Below, piece after piece: positions 11,524-56,345 of a stretch of DNA of 60,000 bases. Origin of the DNA: Bolinopsis microptera (Eukaryota > Ctenophora > Tentaculata > Lobata > Bolinopsidae). Position 1 is the first letter of the stretch. Every line of letters begins with the position of its first letter. The stretch is taken from contig NC_087075.1 of assembly GCF_026151205.1 (NCBI RefSeq), positions 6,654,858 to 6,714,857 of the forward strand. Direction: 5' to 3'. Position numbers and translations under genes: made by a program. The notes below the pieces were generated by a model. That model saw only the letters and a program-made list of their open reading frames with translations. It was not told where the DNA came from and made no database searches.

Positions 11524-11698
11524 GAAGCACGTGTAGGCATGGTGACCAGCACGTGTAGGCATGGTGTCCAGCACGTGTAGGCATGGTGACCAGCACGTGT
11601 AGGCATGGTGACCAGCACGTGTAGGCATGGTGACCAGCACGTGTAGGCATGGTGACCAGCACGTGTAGGCATGGTGACCAGCACGTGTAGGCATGGTG
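11524..11698. repeat. 22-bp minisatellite, each unit carrying CACGTG
   Basis: About eight copies of a 22-bp unit (GTGTAGGCATGGTGACCAGCAC) stand head to tail. Every junction makes the palindrome CACGTG, a canonical E-box. It lies just beyond the last importin-4 exon I could place. Open frames on the minus strand here are repeat artefacts. Confidence 0.9.
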
Positions 11699-12055
11699 AG
11701 CACCGGTTACATTACTCACAATACACCACTACAGCGTGACAGTACTACACCATTGTTACTGCATGAATGACATGCCCCACGCGACGGGGGGGGGGGGGGA
11801 GGGTGCACTACACTTTTTTACTCTATTTCACACTACACTCTTGCACCCCCCTGCCCCACCATCTAGCCCTTCACTTAATTAATTTGAAGCGACCTAATTA
11901 CCAAATTATATACACACAATCCTCTGTTAGTTAACTGTGAATTTAAAAACTGTCAAACAATGCATACTTGAAATACACTTAACCCCACCTCCCCTGGTTA
12001 CAAACTAACCAGTTTTACTATATATTATATTAATATATATTTGAAATAAACTAAC

Positions 12056-46959
<34,904 letters not shown>

Positions 46960-47691
46960 GTCTACTCTTCTACTGATAGGAAGAATGTGAGAAATGTGAA
47001 AAATGTGAGAAATAAAATATACGAAAATATAGAAAGGGAGCAAATAAAATACAGCCTTGTAATTATATTACTATTATCATTCTAAGATTGTATTTTTTTT
47101 AATGAAATACTATACGATCAGCTCATTATGATGGCTATTAATTTTCAAATAAATAACTCAGCATTCCATTCATTTATTATCAGTAACGATCAGTAACAGA
47201 GCGTTAATCAAAACATTTTCGATCATAGCTAGAAGATAGCGCAGGTTCGTTTTGACGGATTTATTTTTTAAAAGAAACTTTTTTCATTTTTACATTCAGA
47301 ACCAGCTCCAGTTAAGAGAGTTATGAGACAGCATGGATAGAATAATGTAGTTGAATAATTATAATGTAACAATAAAAACAATGTAATTGATAAATTGAAC
47401 ATAGTCATAAATACGTTAAAAATTAAAACTAAAAATACGCTAAAAATCTATAAATTTTAGTCCAATGAAACGGTACTGTTACAAATGTGTTTACCTTATC
47501 GAATTTTACTTGGTCGGACATTGCATCGACGCTAAGGAGAATTTCGGCCCAAATGAAAGTGAATAATTATTTCCAACCAAATTTATGTCCACGTAGTCTC
47601 TGCCCAAATAAGGTCCGATAAGGTAAATGGTCAACATAAACTACATTCTAAAAATTTAGGAATTTCTGGAAGACAAAATACAAATAAATTA
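46960..47691. promoter_or_regulatory. Probable importin-4 promoter and 5' leader region
   Basis: This 730-bp gap separates the importin-4 start codon from the stop codon of the MazG-module gene on the same strand. It must hold the importin-4 5' leader and the MazG gene's 3' end. An inverted pair, TACCTTATCGAA near 47494 and CCGATAAGGTAA near 47614, frames about 130 bp. No clear core promoter was recognised. Confidence 0.35.
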
Positions 47692-49110
47692 CTACGGAAA
47701 ATAATGCGTCATGGCTGCACTTAAGTCAACATTACAACAACTAGCCAGCTGTACTGCGTACGCCACACAATCTGATAGTTCATCCCCCAAACATTGATCA
47801 AAAGTTGTCCCTTTTTTCATGATAAAAAGCTCAATCACTTCACCAATTTCCCCGAACAAAGCTAAAGTCAGATTACGGGGATGCTTATGGTATTTTTGCC
47901 ACTTTCTCTCTTCTACGAAAGATTGCATTGCCATGGCAGCACCACCAATTGTTGAAACTGTTTGATATGTATGGACTGACTCTAAAGCATCACTAGAGGG
48001 GAGGTTAGGCACTTTGCCTTTCATTTCGTTATATTTGATGAAAATGCCACTGCCACTACCAACTGGATATTTTGCTCTATTTTTATGCATTTTCTTGTTG
48101 AATGCATCTGAAAAAGAGATCTTGTGAACTTGGGCGAGAGTTCTTAATACATTGATTATCATGGAAAGCTGGTTGCACAGATGTGCATGCTTTGCTGGGG
48201 AGAAAACAGTTTCTGTACCATCTGTGTCCCACTGGAATATTTCAGCGATCAGTCCGATTGACTCCATAAGCTTACATACTAGATTATCAGCTGATACTTT
48301 CAAGTCGTTCACTGGCTTATCTAGAAGATAATCATGGCCAGGGGTATCTGCATCAAGGTAAAAATTAGGGAGATCTGAATATCGACTTTCGATAACATCA
48401 TCCTTTGTTAATCTTCCAATGTGCTTAGAATATTTTTCTGCGATCATAGCATTCTTATCTTCCAATAATTTCGGTAAATCATACTCATACTTCGAAGCAA
48501 TGACAACTACATGACAGAAAACTTGTTTCAAAATCTTGTCAACAGTTTGCTGCTTATCCACAGAAAAATTCTTAAGATTCTTTTCAACAGTTATCCATTG
48601 AAAAACATCATTCAGTTTGGAAGTAGAAAAGCACAGGCTCAGGAAATCTTTGATTATGCTAGTCTTCTCAGAAATCCTAACAGTCTGATAAAAGGCTGTT
48701 ACTTCAATCTCATTCCAAGCAACATCAGAAAAACTAGAAGACGGTTTACTATTTCTGCATGAATCAGGGATTGCAAGATCAACTTGACATTCCTGTGCTA
48801 AACATATCAGGTAACTGAACACATCAGAAAGCTCACACAAAACAGTTTCTACTGTAGGGTCTTTTTCCTTGCTGTCTGCGGTATTCTCAACATTAACTTC
48901 TTCATCCTCTTCATTGTCACTGCAATCTTTAGGGTTAGCAAATCCTTCGTTAGCAGCAACATCAGTAGAAAGTTCTCCTAGTTCACCAACAAGGGCAAGA
49001 AACAAATTTCTTGCAGTTTGCCATGAACCCCACTTCATTTTCTCATATCTGAATATCTCACAATCTTTTCGAAGTACCTCGATAGTAGGGTTTGTGCTAA
49101 ATTCAAACAT
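47692..49110 (-). CDS. Four-module MazG/dCTP-pyrophosphatase-like protein, intronless
   Basis: The product has 472 residues. Module 1 (about 20-115) has the MazG metal-site pattern GELGE (Glu43, Glu46) and CELSD (Glu93, Asp96), split by an acidic insert. Modules 2 (about 150-230) and 3 (about 280-370) keep hallmarks of the fold (FQW; KMHKNRAKYP), but the acidic pairs are replaced. Module 4 (about 393-472) again has all four acidic residues (GEIGE, Glu421/Glu424; DELSD, Glu444/Asp447) and the DCTPP1-like ERKWQKYHKHPRNLTLAL. It ends early at THYFP, without the usual C-terminal tail. DCTPP1-type enzymes hydrolyse dCTP and modified dCTP to dCMP and pyrophosphate and work as small oligomers. A single chain with two active-type and two silent-type modules may imitate such an assembly. 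Activity is inferred. Confidence 0.85.
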   Translation of the reverse strand: MFEFSTNPTIEVLRKDCEIFRYEKMKWGSWQTARNLFLALVGELGELSTDVAANEGFANPKDCSDNEEDEEVNVENTADSKEKDPTVETVLCELSDVFSYLICLAQECQVDLAIPDSCRNSKPSSSFSDVAWNEIEVTAFYQTVRISEKTSIIKDFLSLCFSTSKLNDVFQWITVEKNLKNFSVDKQQTVDKILKQVFCHVVVIASKYEYDLPKLLEDKNAMIAEKYSKHIGRLTKDDVIESRYSDLPNFYLDADTPGHDYLLDKPVNDLKVSADNLVCKLMESIGLIAEIFQWDTDGTETVFSPAKHAHLCNQLSMIINVLRTLAQVHKISFSDAFNKKMHKNRAKYPVGSGSGIFIKYNEMKGKVPNLPSSDALESVHTYQTVSTIGGAAMAMQSFVEERKWQKYHKHPRNLTLALFGEIGEVIELFIMKKGTTFDQCLGDELSDCVAYAVQLASCCNVDLSAAMTHYFP

Positions 49111-49717
49111 ACCTGAATTCTAGTAGAAAGTTATAATATACAAAGGAGATTTAAATAATAAAACGATGTGCTAAAGATCATTTTAGAAACCTTAGACTAT
49201 TTAACCAATTTCGTTTTTGGGCCAAGAACTATTACATAATGTGAAAACCATCAGAGACCATCAGAACCAATCTCCAGCCCCTAGAACTCCAGAAAACTTT
49301 TGGAAAACTCTAAATTGCCGAAATATGATGTAAGTAACAATTTTTACAGCTACAGGAGCTTTTACAGAAGCTATTACAGGAGCATAATGGCATCTCACCG
49401 AATTGTGTATACTAAATTTATAAATTGTCTATTCTATTTTGACAAGTTCCATTAAGCATTGTACACTTGAAAATATAAATTTCAAGACTTGATGTAAAGC
49501 AACAAGTTTTACAGGAGCTGTCACAGAAGCTTTTACTGAAGCATAATGGCATCTCACCGAATTGAGTAGACTAAATCTATATTATATGTCTATTCTATTC
49601 TGACACGTTTGATTAAGCATTGTTTTTTTTTTAGCTAGTGCTACGTGTTGAACATAATATGACTTTCAAGACTTGACTTAAAGCAACAAGTTTTACGGGA
49701 GCTTTTACAGGAGCATA
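49111..49717. promoter_or_regulatory. Divergent intergenic region with triplicated leader segment
   Basis: The MazG-module gene and the transporter gene start back to back here, so control may be shared. From about 49330 three related segments of roughly 160-170 bp follow one another. Each ends in AGCATAATGGCATCT, giving ATGs at 49387, 49546 and 49718. The third is the transporter start; the first two open short frames of 22 and 7 codons (MASHRI...). Confidence 0.7.
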
Positions 49718-51529
49718 ATGGCATCTTGCTGTGAAAAGTACAACTGCAAGCCTCCTTCTTTCTTCGAGAGGCTATTCCAGAAATCTTCCCCCAAATTCCA
49801 TACTCAGGAATTAAAGAAATGTCTGAACATTTTCGATTTGACAGTGCAGGGACTGGCTCATATTGTGGGAGCGGGAATATTTATTATGACACCAGGAGTT
49901 ACAAAGATGGTTGCTGGACCTGGATTGGTAGTATCTTATCTCTTAGCTGCAGCAGTTCTCATATTTACTGTTCTAGCTTACATGGATTTGGAAGCTAGAT
50001 ACAAAGGTATCGGGAATGCTTATGTATATGTGTATGCTGCTTTGGGTGAATTTGCTGCTGGACTTGTGGGAACGTTCATTATGACGGAAATTGCTCTTGG
50101 CGTTGGTTTGGTGGCCGTGGGATTTGGACAGAATATGGACAAGTTTATCTTTGAGGGTAATGCCCATAAACTTCAAGTTGAGTATTCTAGTACTTTTCTT
50201 CCGGATTACTTAGCTGAAAATGTCAACTTGTTGGCGATTGCTTTAATCTTGTTTTGCTGTATCATCAACTGTATTGGAGTCAAACATGTTGCTATTGTTA
50301 ATACCATCACAGTGGTATTTAGTTTTGTATCTCTGACCATGTACTGCATCGTTTCATTCACGTATGGCAGTAGCAAAACATTCACCAACTCCACAGACAC
50401 TGAAACTGGAAGAGGAGGGGTGTTTCCTTATGGATTTTCAGATGTCATAACTGGAGCAGCTGTTGTGGTTGTTTCCTTTGCAGGTTTCGAAACTGTGGTC
50501 AGCCTTTCAGCGGAAGCAAAGAATTCTAAAAGAGACATCCCTCTTGCAACAGGTTTAAGCTTCGGAATCTCTGTTGCATGTTATCTACTAGTAAGTGCTG
50601 CTATTTCCTACCTGGTGCCTTGGTATACCCTTAACGAAAGTACGGGTATTCCTGGTTCTCTGCAGGCACACGGGCTCACAATCCCCAAGTACATTATCGT
50701 AGCAGCGATTCTTTTTGCTTCTGGAAGTGTTGCTCTGTGCTCCCTAACCACCCTGGCCCGAGGGCTCATGGTGTTCTCCGATGATGGATTGATTTTCAGT
50801 TGCCTTGGTTTGGTGGCTGAGTGCACTAAAGTACCTATTATTGCCACAGTCTCTGCTACAGTTGTGATAAGTTTCTTTACAATAGTGTTCTCCTACAAGA
50901 TCCTAATTCATTTGGTCGCAGGAGGGGCATTGATTACTTTTGCAGCAGTGTGTCACACTCTCGTGGTTATTTCTTACTCCAAACAAAAGGAAGTTATTGA
51001 TGAATCCTCTGAACTTATTTTAAACGAATTCGTGGTGAATGAAGAACAGCCTTTAACGTCCCTGAATCAGCAGGACATCGAGACTCTTGGGTACATTGAA
51101 AATCAAGAGTTGAAAGTGGTCAGTTGGATGGGTATTTTCATAGTTATTTCTACGCTTTGCATTGCATTTATTCACTGGCCGAGCTCATGGCACTTCTGGA
51201 AAGTTCGTCTTCCAATCATGATAATACTAGGGTTCATGAAAATACTGATATTAATCTACATTAAATCCATCTACCACATCCAGCCTCAGAAAAATCCTGG
51301 TTTTGTGTGTCCTGGAATGCCGTTTATCCCAGCAATTGGTCTATTTCTCAACCTGGTTTTGTTCAGTTCCCTTGATGTAATGGCACATCTGATGACCGGC
51401 GCTTACTTTGCTGTTTGGGTCTTGATGTATTTAGGCTATGGATATTTTCACTCAACTATAACGTTAAAGAAACAAAAAGAACTGGAACTAATTCCGAATG
51501 ATGGGACTGACAAAGATATGGACTATTGA
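49718..51529 (+). CDS. Cationic amino acid transporter-like permease (SLC7 family), intronless
   Basis: The product has 603 residues with about 13-14 hydrophobic helices and belongs to the APC superfamily. The first helix has the signature GLAHIVGAGIFIMTPG, a substrate-site motif of the family. DIPLATGLSFGISVACYLLVS and the long C-terminal part with helices after residue 450 fit the CAT group (SLC7A1-4/14), which exchange or import arginine, lysine and ornithine at the plasma or vesicle membrane. A hydrophilic loop (DESSELILNEF...) separates the last helix set. The start is ATG 49718 (MASCCEKYNCKPPSFF), preceded by a duplicated leader. Substrate preference is not provable here. The closeness of a nucleotide-hydrolysing gene does not show a common pathway. 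Confidence 0.9.
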   Translation: MASCCEKYNCKPPSFFERLFQKSSPKFHTQELKKCLNIFDLTVQGLAHIVGAGIFIMTPGVTKMVAGPGLVVSYLLAAAVLIFTVLAYMDLEARYKGIGNAYVYVYAALGEFAAGLVGTFIMTEIALGVGLVAVGFGQNMDKFIFEGNAHKLQVEYSSTFLPDYLAENVNLLAIALILFCCIINCIGVKHVAIVNTITVVFSFVSLTMYCIVSFTYGSSKTFTNSTDTETGRGGVFPYGFSDVITGAAVVVVSFAGFETVVSLSAEAKNSKRDIPLATGLSFGISVACYLLVSAAISYLVPWYTLNESTGIPGSLQAHGLTIPKYIIVAAILFASGSVALCSLTTLARGLMVFSDDGLIFSCLGLVAECTKVPIIATVSATVVISFFTIVFSYKILIHLVAGGALITFAAVCHTLVVISYSKQKEVIDESSELILNEFVVNEEQPLTSLNQQDIETLGYIENQELKVVSWMGIFIVISTLCIAFIHWPSSWHFWKVRLPIMIILGFMKILILIYIKSIYHIQPQKNPGFVCPGMPFIPAIGLFLNLVLFSSLDVMAHLMTGAYFAVWVLMYLGYGYFHSTITLKKQKELELIPNDGTDKDMDY

Positions 51530-51840
51530 TAAAACTCTGTTAGGCTAAGACTTATCTGTATCTGAGAGATTCTTTCTGTTCTTTAAATATAAAATGATAA
51601 AATGATTTCTCTTCAAATATCTTCTAAATTTATCTGAGTTTAAGCTGAATTTTATATGAAACAGATAATAATAATATATACAACATTTATAAACCGCCTT
51701 ATAGCTAAATCATATAACTCGATATAATTTAATCCTGGAGATAAACTCCAGTGCTTTCTAAAGCGGCTCTTACATTAACTGAGCTTAGTTTAATTGAAAA
51801 TTAGACATGACAAGTTCATTTTACCTATGTAAATGCAAAA

Positions 51841-54735
51841 TCAATCAAATGCTAGAGAAAAGAAGTATGTTTTAAGTTTGGTCTTGAAAGATGTAACTGA
51901 CTCAGCTGATCTTATGTCGTATGGCAAGGAATTAAATACTTTAACTGCACAGTGACTAAAAGCTTTCTCTGTGTTTACATAGTTAGGAGAGGGCGGAAAA
52001 CTAAGGTAAAAATAATCATTATCAAGACGTACATTTTTAAAACTTTGCTGCCTAGGAGATATCAACTCTTTTAAGTAAGGAGGAGCTATATTATTTAAAC
52101 ACTTGTAGGCAAGTAGGGCAATCTTAAAATCTATTCTAAATCTAACTGGTAGAAAATGAACTTTCTTAAGTAGTGGAGTAGTGTGTGCCTTTCTTCCTCT
52201 CCCGAAAATAAATCTTACAGCAGAATTTTGCACCTTCTGTAAACGACTTAAATCATAAGAGCTCAGTCCAAAATATACGCTATTGCAATAATCAATTCTA
52301 GAGAGTACTAGAGCATGAACAAGCTGAATCTTAAGGTTAAAAGACAGTTTTGATGCAATAAACCACAAATTTCTGATCTGAATATTACATGCTTGAACCA
52401 CTGACGTAATCTGATCACTCATTGAAAGATAACTGTCCAAATACAGCCCAAGACTCTTCACAGTTCCACTAACAACATGTGGCTCTTGATCCTTAACAAT
52501 CTGTAGAGAGGCTGGAATATTTGTTGAGTCAAATTTAGAGGATATAACGATGACTTCAGTCTTAGAAGAATTCAGTTGAAGGAAATTGTTTGTCATCCAT
52601 TTCTTGATATCAGACATACAGTGTTCCATATTGTGCTCTAGCTGTGATGGGTCATCAGAATCAAGAGTGAAATACAGCTGGGTGTCATCAGCATACAAAT
52701 GAATACAGCACCCATGCATACTTGCAATGTTCTCAAGATCTTTGGTGTACAATATGAATAGCAGGGGGCCAAGGATTGAACCTTGTGGCACACCTATCTC
52801 AAGAACAGTTGCTGAGGAAGACGAATCCTTGACTTTGACACAAAATGAACGGTTAGCCAAGTAGGACCTGATCCATGTAAGAGCAATGCCTGTAATGCCA
52901 TAAGCAGATCTTAGCTTCTTGATTAATCTTGGGTGATTGACAGTATCAAAGGCAGCACTCAAATCTAGAAGTAAAAGAACAACTTTAGTTTTCTTGTCAA
53001 TAGTTATCAAGATGTCGTTATGGATTCTGGTTGTTGCAGTTTCACAGCTATGAAACTTCCTATAGCCGGACTGAACTTTAGAAAGCAAGTTGTTATCCTC
53101 AAGATAACTGGTGAGCTGTATAGATACACACTTCTCAATGATTTTTGACAAGAATGAGAGATTGCTAATAGGCCTATAGTTAGATAGAGATTCACCGTCA
53201 AGGCCACGTTTCTTCAAACTTGGACGAATGAGAGCCTCCTTAAGTTTTATAGGAAACTCACCTTTAACTAATGATTCATTGACTATAAATGAGATCAGAG
53301 GAAGGAGTTCTGGGAGACACTTGATGAGAATCTTTGTAGGTATGGGGTCAAGATCACAGAATTTGTTAGACATATTCTTTATGATGCTTACTAGTTCTTC
53401 ATCAGACACATGACGGAATTGTACTATCTTTGGGCTATTAGAAAGAGGAACAAATTCATCTGAGTTAGGAGAATCTTGGGATTGTTGTTCTAAATAAATG
53501 TTGTTGTATATGTTGTCGACCTTTGATTTAAAGAACTGTGCAAAGTTGTTAGCACTCTCAAGATTCGAAGAGCAAGAAGGTGTAGTAGTACTAACTTTTT
53601 CTTTATTGAGCAACTTATTAACGATGGAATAAGTCTTTTTAGCATCACCTGCACTATCTTGTAACCTTGTTTTGTAGAAGTGATCTCTTGTGGATACAAT
53701 GACTGAGGATGCTCTCTCTGATGCTTTCCTGTACAGTCGTTTATAATCTGGGCAATCATGATTCTTTTGATACAGTCTCTCAATCTTTCTTCTCATTGCT
53801 TTTGCTTGTTGACAGTGTGTAGACCACCATTCAGCGTTATGATCTTTTCTTGGGATGAAAGTTTTTTCTTTAGCATGCTTGTCCAAAATACTGCTCAACT
53901 CAGACTCATAGATATCAACTGCACTATCGAGGTCATTGAAGCAATCAGTGTCACATAGTTTTGACTTAAGAATGTCCTCAACAAAAGCATCTAGGTCTAT
54001 GCAAGCAATGTTTCTGTAAGTAATTGGTTCTAGAGTGCCTATGGGTGCTGGAGATACATTGCAATTGAAAGCAACAAAGTAGTGGTCAGACGATGTGCCA
54101 GAATCAGTAATGACAGGATCTAGAACTTCAATGCAATCGTGAGTAAAAGAACCATCCCTGGTAATTACAAGATCTAATATGCCCCCATCTCTGTGTGTTG
54201 CAGCTGAAATTTGTTGCACCCACCCACAAGACCTAAGTAGTGAATTAAACCTTTGTGCAACTGAATCATTTTCGTCTTCAATGTGGATATTAAAATCACC
54301 CATGATCAAGGGCTTTCCAGGTTTGTCTACTAAATCAACCAAGAGTTGCTCAAAGTCAGTTAGAAATTGGGGGATGTTAGCACTCTGAGATGTGGAGGTG
54401 CCAGAACGGTAAATTGAAACAATTCGTAGTATATCTCCAGAAGATGATTTGAAGGTACATTCACAAGACTCAAACGTTTTGAATCGCTTGCACTTCTGAG
54501 GAGTCACTTTAAGACTTTTCTTATATAGAACAGCAACACCTCCTCCCCGCCCAGCTCTTGGCTGGCTATGAATGGAATATCCAAGTTCTTTCATCTCAGA
54601 AAACTTAGCATTGTCATCTTTTCTCAGCCAAGTTTCTGTAGCACAGCAAATATCAGTATCAAAGTCTTCAAGCAATTGCATGACTCCAGCAGTTTTATTG
54701 CAGATGGATCTGCAATTGAACAGGGCAAAGTTCAT
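51841..54735 (-). CDS. LINE ORF2: AP-like endonuclease and reverse transcriptase
   Basis: The product has 964 residues. The N-terminal endonuclease has NCRSICNK, ATETWL, LIMGDFNIH and a late SDHYFVAFN, as in apurinic-type LINE endonucleases that nick target DNA. The reverse transcriptase (about residues 490-760) has NYRPISNLSFLSKIIEK, LLLLDLSAAFDTVNH, GVPQGSILGPLLF and the catalytic YADD at residues 681-684. A C-terminal region of short helices and LP.R. patterns follows, with no RNase H domain. It would copy its RNA into DNA at the nicked site in the nucleus. The DNA contains no frameshift. Confidence 0.95.
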   Translation of the reverse strand: MNFALFNCRSICNKTAGVMQLLEDFDTDICCATETWLRKDDNAKFSEMKELGYSIHSQPRAGRGGGVAVLYKKSLKVTPQKCKRFKTFESCECTFKSSSGDILRIVSIYRSGTSTSQSANIPQFLTDFEQLLVDLVDKPGKPLIMGDFNIHIEDENDSVAQRFNSLLRSCGWVQQISAATHRDGGILDLVITRDGSFTHDCIEVLDPVITDSGTSSDHYFVAFNCNVSPAPIGTLEPITYRNIACIDLDAFVEDILKSKLCDTDCFNDLDSAVDIYESELSSILDKHAKEKTFIPRKDHNAEWWSTHCQQAKAMRRKIERLYQKNHDCPDYKRLYRKASERASSVIVSTRDHFYKTRLQDSAGDAKKTYSIVNKLLNKEKVSTTTPSCSSNLESANNFAQFFKSKVDNIYNNIYLEQQSQDSPNSDEFVPLSNSPKIVQFRHVSDEELVSIIKNMSNKFCDLDPIPTKILIKCLPELLPLISFIVNESLVKGEFPIKLKEALIRPSLKKRGLDGESLSNYRPISNLSFLSKIIEKCVSIQLTSYLEDNNLLSKVQSGYRKFHSCETATTRIHNDILITIDKKTKVVLLLLDLSAAFDTVNHPRLIKKLRSAYGITGIALTWIRSYLANRSFCVKVKDSSSSATVLEIGVPQGSILGPLLFILYTKDLENIASMHGCCIHLYADDTQLYFTLDSDDPSQLEHNMEHCMSDIKKWMTNNFLQLNSSKTEVIVISSKFDSTNIPASLQIVKDQEPHVVSGTVKSLGLYLDSYLSMSDQITSVVQACNIQIRNLWFIASKLSFNLKIQLVHALVLSRIDYCNSVYFGLSSYDLSRLQKVQNSAVRFIFGRGRKAHTTPLLKKVHFLPVRFRIDFKIALLAYKCLNNIAPPYLKELISPRQQSFKNVRLDNDYFYLSFPPSPNYVNTEKAFSHCAVKVFNSLPYDIRSAESVTSFKTKLKTYFFSLAFD

Positions 54736-54764
54736 ACTCTGACATTCTGACTTAGAGTTTGTAG

Positions 54765-56327
54765 CTAGTTTTTTGAAGTAAGGATGTTTTGTTTATACCG
54801 ATTCAATGCCTGTTGCATGATGGGGCACTGCTCTGAGCTGGAATGGTGAGTGTTACAGTGAGATGAGATTCTTGGATCTTTTGACAGACTGCAATTGCGA
54901 CATCTATGTCTGCTAGGGTCTTCCTTGTAATGACAGTCTGATGTTCTATGCCTACCGCTGCAATACATACAAACCAGAGTTTCTTTCTCAGGACAATTTT
55001 GGGAAATATGGTGGAGCTTCTGACAATTATAGCACTGCTTGATGATGAATCTATCCTTTACAGGACAAGCACTATTCAGAATGAAGATTTTGCCGTCTCC
55101 TGTCAATAGGTTCCTAATCTGAGGAGAGACCTTGATCCCAGCAGTAGTGTACCTTAGTCCAACATTTATGTACACAATTTCAAAGAAATGCTCATTATCT
55201 AGCAAGTGTTTAAGTCCAGGATTTTTCAAGGGAATAATATCTAGAAGAGCTTTTTTAGTCTGTAACCGGAAATCTTCAGCGGGCAAACCAGAGCGATCAA
55301 TGGTTTCGAATATCTGACTGGGAATATTAGACACAGTGACCTTAGGGAGAGCTTTCTGTGAGAGAGTGATGTGAAAACCAAGTGATTTAATGACATCAGA
55401 GTTTTCAATAAGACTTTTAGCCTTCAGCCTATCAGATGAAGATGGAAAAACTAGCGTTATCTTCTTATGTGAATCTAGTAGGCTAGTTTTCATAGCAATC
55501 AATCGTGTGTCATAGAGCAACTCAGATAGAACATCTGGAGCAGATGAAATATCAGCAGAAGGAAAGGGACTATCTAGCACCAATATCTCTTTACTTTCCT
55601 TGCTAATTTGATTTATGTTAGCAGACACTTTACTTGGCTGAGGAGAACTAGCACCACCTACAAGAGCTTCAGCAAAATTGCTGTAAGAGGACAGTGCACT
55701 TGGAGACCGGGATTGCAAGTTTTCTTTGTTAACATTAGAAACTCGCTCTTCCAGCAAATGTTCAGAGGCTGGAGCACATAGAGCAAGCTTGTCGACAATA
55801 ATGCTATGCATTTCCTCACGAAATGATTCCAGAAGGGCAGAGTTGTTTGCCCTCATCAGATGCTCAACTTTGGAGAGAATATCAGGAGCTTCATCATGAC
55901 CATTATCATGACTCATCACAGGGTTGGACTTAGGAGCATCTACCACAGATGGTACAGGTGGACCAGGTGGAGAAACGTTTTTGGAAGAACGGGTGTCATC
56001 TACCAGTGAAATGCAATCTTCACATACGAATAGAAAATAACCCCAACGAGCTTGATCTGCAATCATAGGTCTCACCTTAGCACGGAAGGTATTTGTACAA
56101 ATGGACTCAGGAAATTGAACACCGGTTTTTTTGCGACAAGCGGAGTGAAACATCCCATCACAGACATTACAGATAATCGATTCATTCACAGTGTCATTAC
56201 TCCCACACTGTTTACACGAGCCGTCTTCAAATACAGGAAGTATAACAGAGTTCTTCTTTGGCTTTAGAGTCTTCTTGAGCTTCTTACTGGCCAGGGCCTC
56301 GTGCCCCTTTTGGCCCGCCATTGACAT
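54765..56327 (-). CDS. LINE ORF1: PHD-type finger plus CCHC knuckles
   Basis: The product has 520 residues. Residues 38-105 form a PHD-like zinc pattern (Cys38, Cys41, Cys53, Cys56, His61, Cys64, Cys102, Cys105). A charged middle is followed by gag-like zinc knuckles near the end (CYNCQKLHHISQNC, CMYCSGRHRTSDCH, CRNC). ORF1 proteins of LINEs bind their RNA and form particles. A PHD finger may read histone tails and so direct insertion; that part is inference. Its start is the ATG at 56325-56327 and it stops 29 bp before ORF2. Confidence 0.9.
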   Translation of the reverse strand: MSMAGQKGHEALASKKLKKTLKPKKNSVILPVFEDGSCKQCGSNDTVNESIICNVCDGMFHSACRKKTGVQFPESICTNTFRAKVRPMIADQARWGYFLFVCEDCISLVDDTRSSKNVSPPGPPVPSVVDAPKSNPVMSHDNGHDEAPDILSKVEHLMRANNSALLESFREEMHSIIVDKLALCAPASEHLLEERVSNVNKENLQSRSPSALSSYSNFAEALVGGASSPQPSKVSANINQISKESKEILVLDSPFPSADISSAPDVLSELLYDTRLIAMKTSLLDSHKKITLVFPSSSDRLKAKSLIENSDVIKSLGFHITLSQKALPKVTVSNIPSQIFETIDRSGLPAEDFRLQTKKALLDIIPLKNPGLKHLLDNEHFFEIVYINVGLRYTTAGIKVSPQIRNLLTGDGKIFILNSACPVKDRFIIKQCYNCQKLHHISQNCPEKETLVCMYCSGRHRTSDCHYKEDPSRHRCRNCSLSKDPRISSHCNTHHSSSEQCPIMQQALNRYKQNILTSKN

Positions 56328-56345
56328 TGCTTCCTGAAACTCAAT

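Larger units (their letters stand above)
51670..56345 (-). mobile_element. Apparently full-length CR1/L2-type LINE
   Basis: Two intact open frames stand in order on the minus strand: ORF1 (56327-54765) and ORF2 (54735-51841), separated by 29 bp. The 3' part ends at AT repeats (TATTATTATTATC on the minus strand, about 51690-51668), like the tails of this clade. The 5' limit near 56340 is uncertain; no target duplication was found by eye. No stop codons interrupt either frame, so the copy may be young or active. Confidence 0.85.

Noticed and set aside
11455-11719. Three overlapping minus-strand frames (HAYTCW repeats)
   Set aside because: They are readings of the 22-bp minisatellite.
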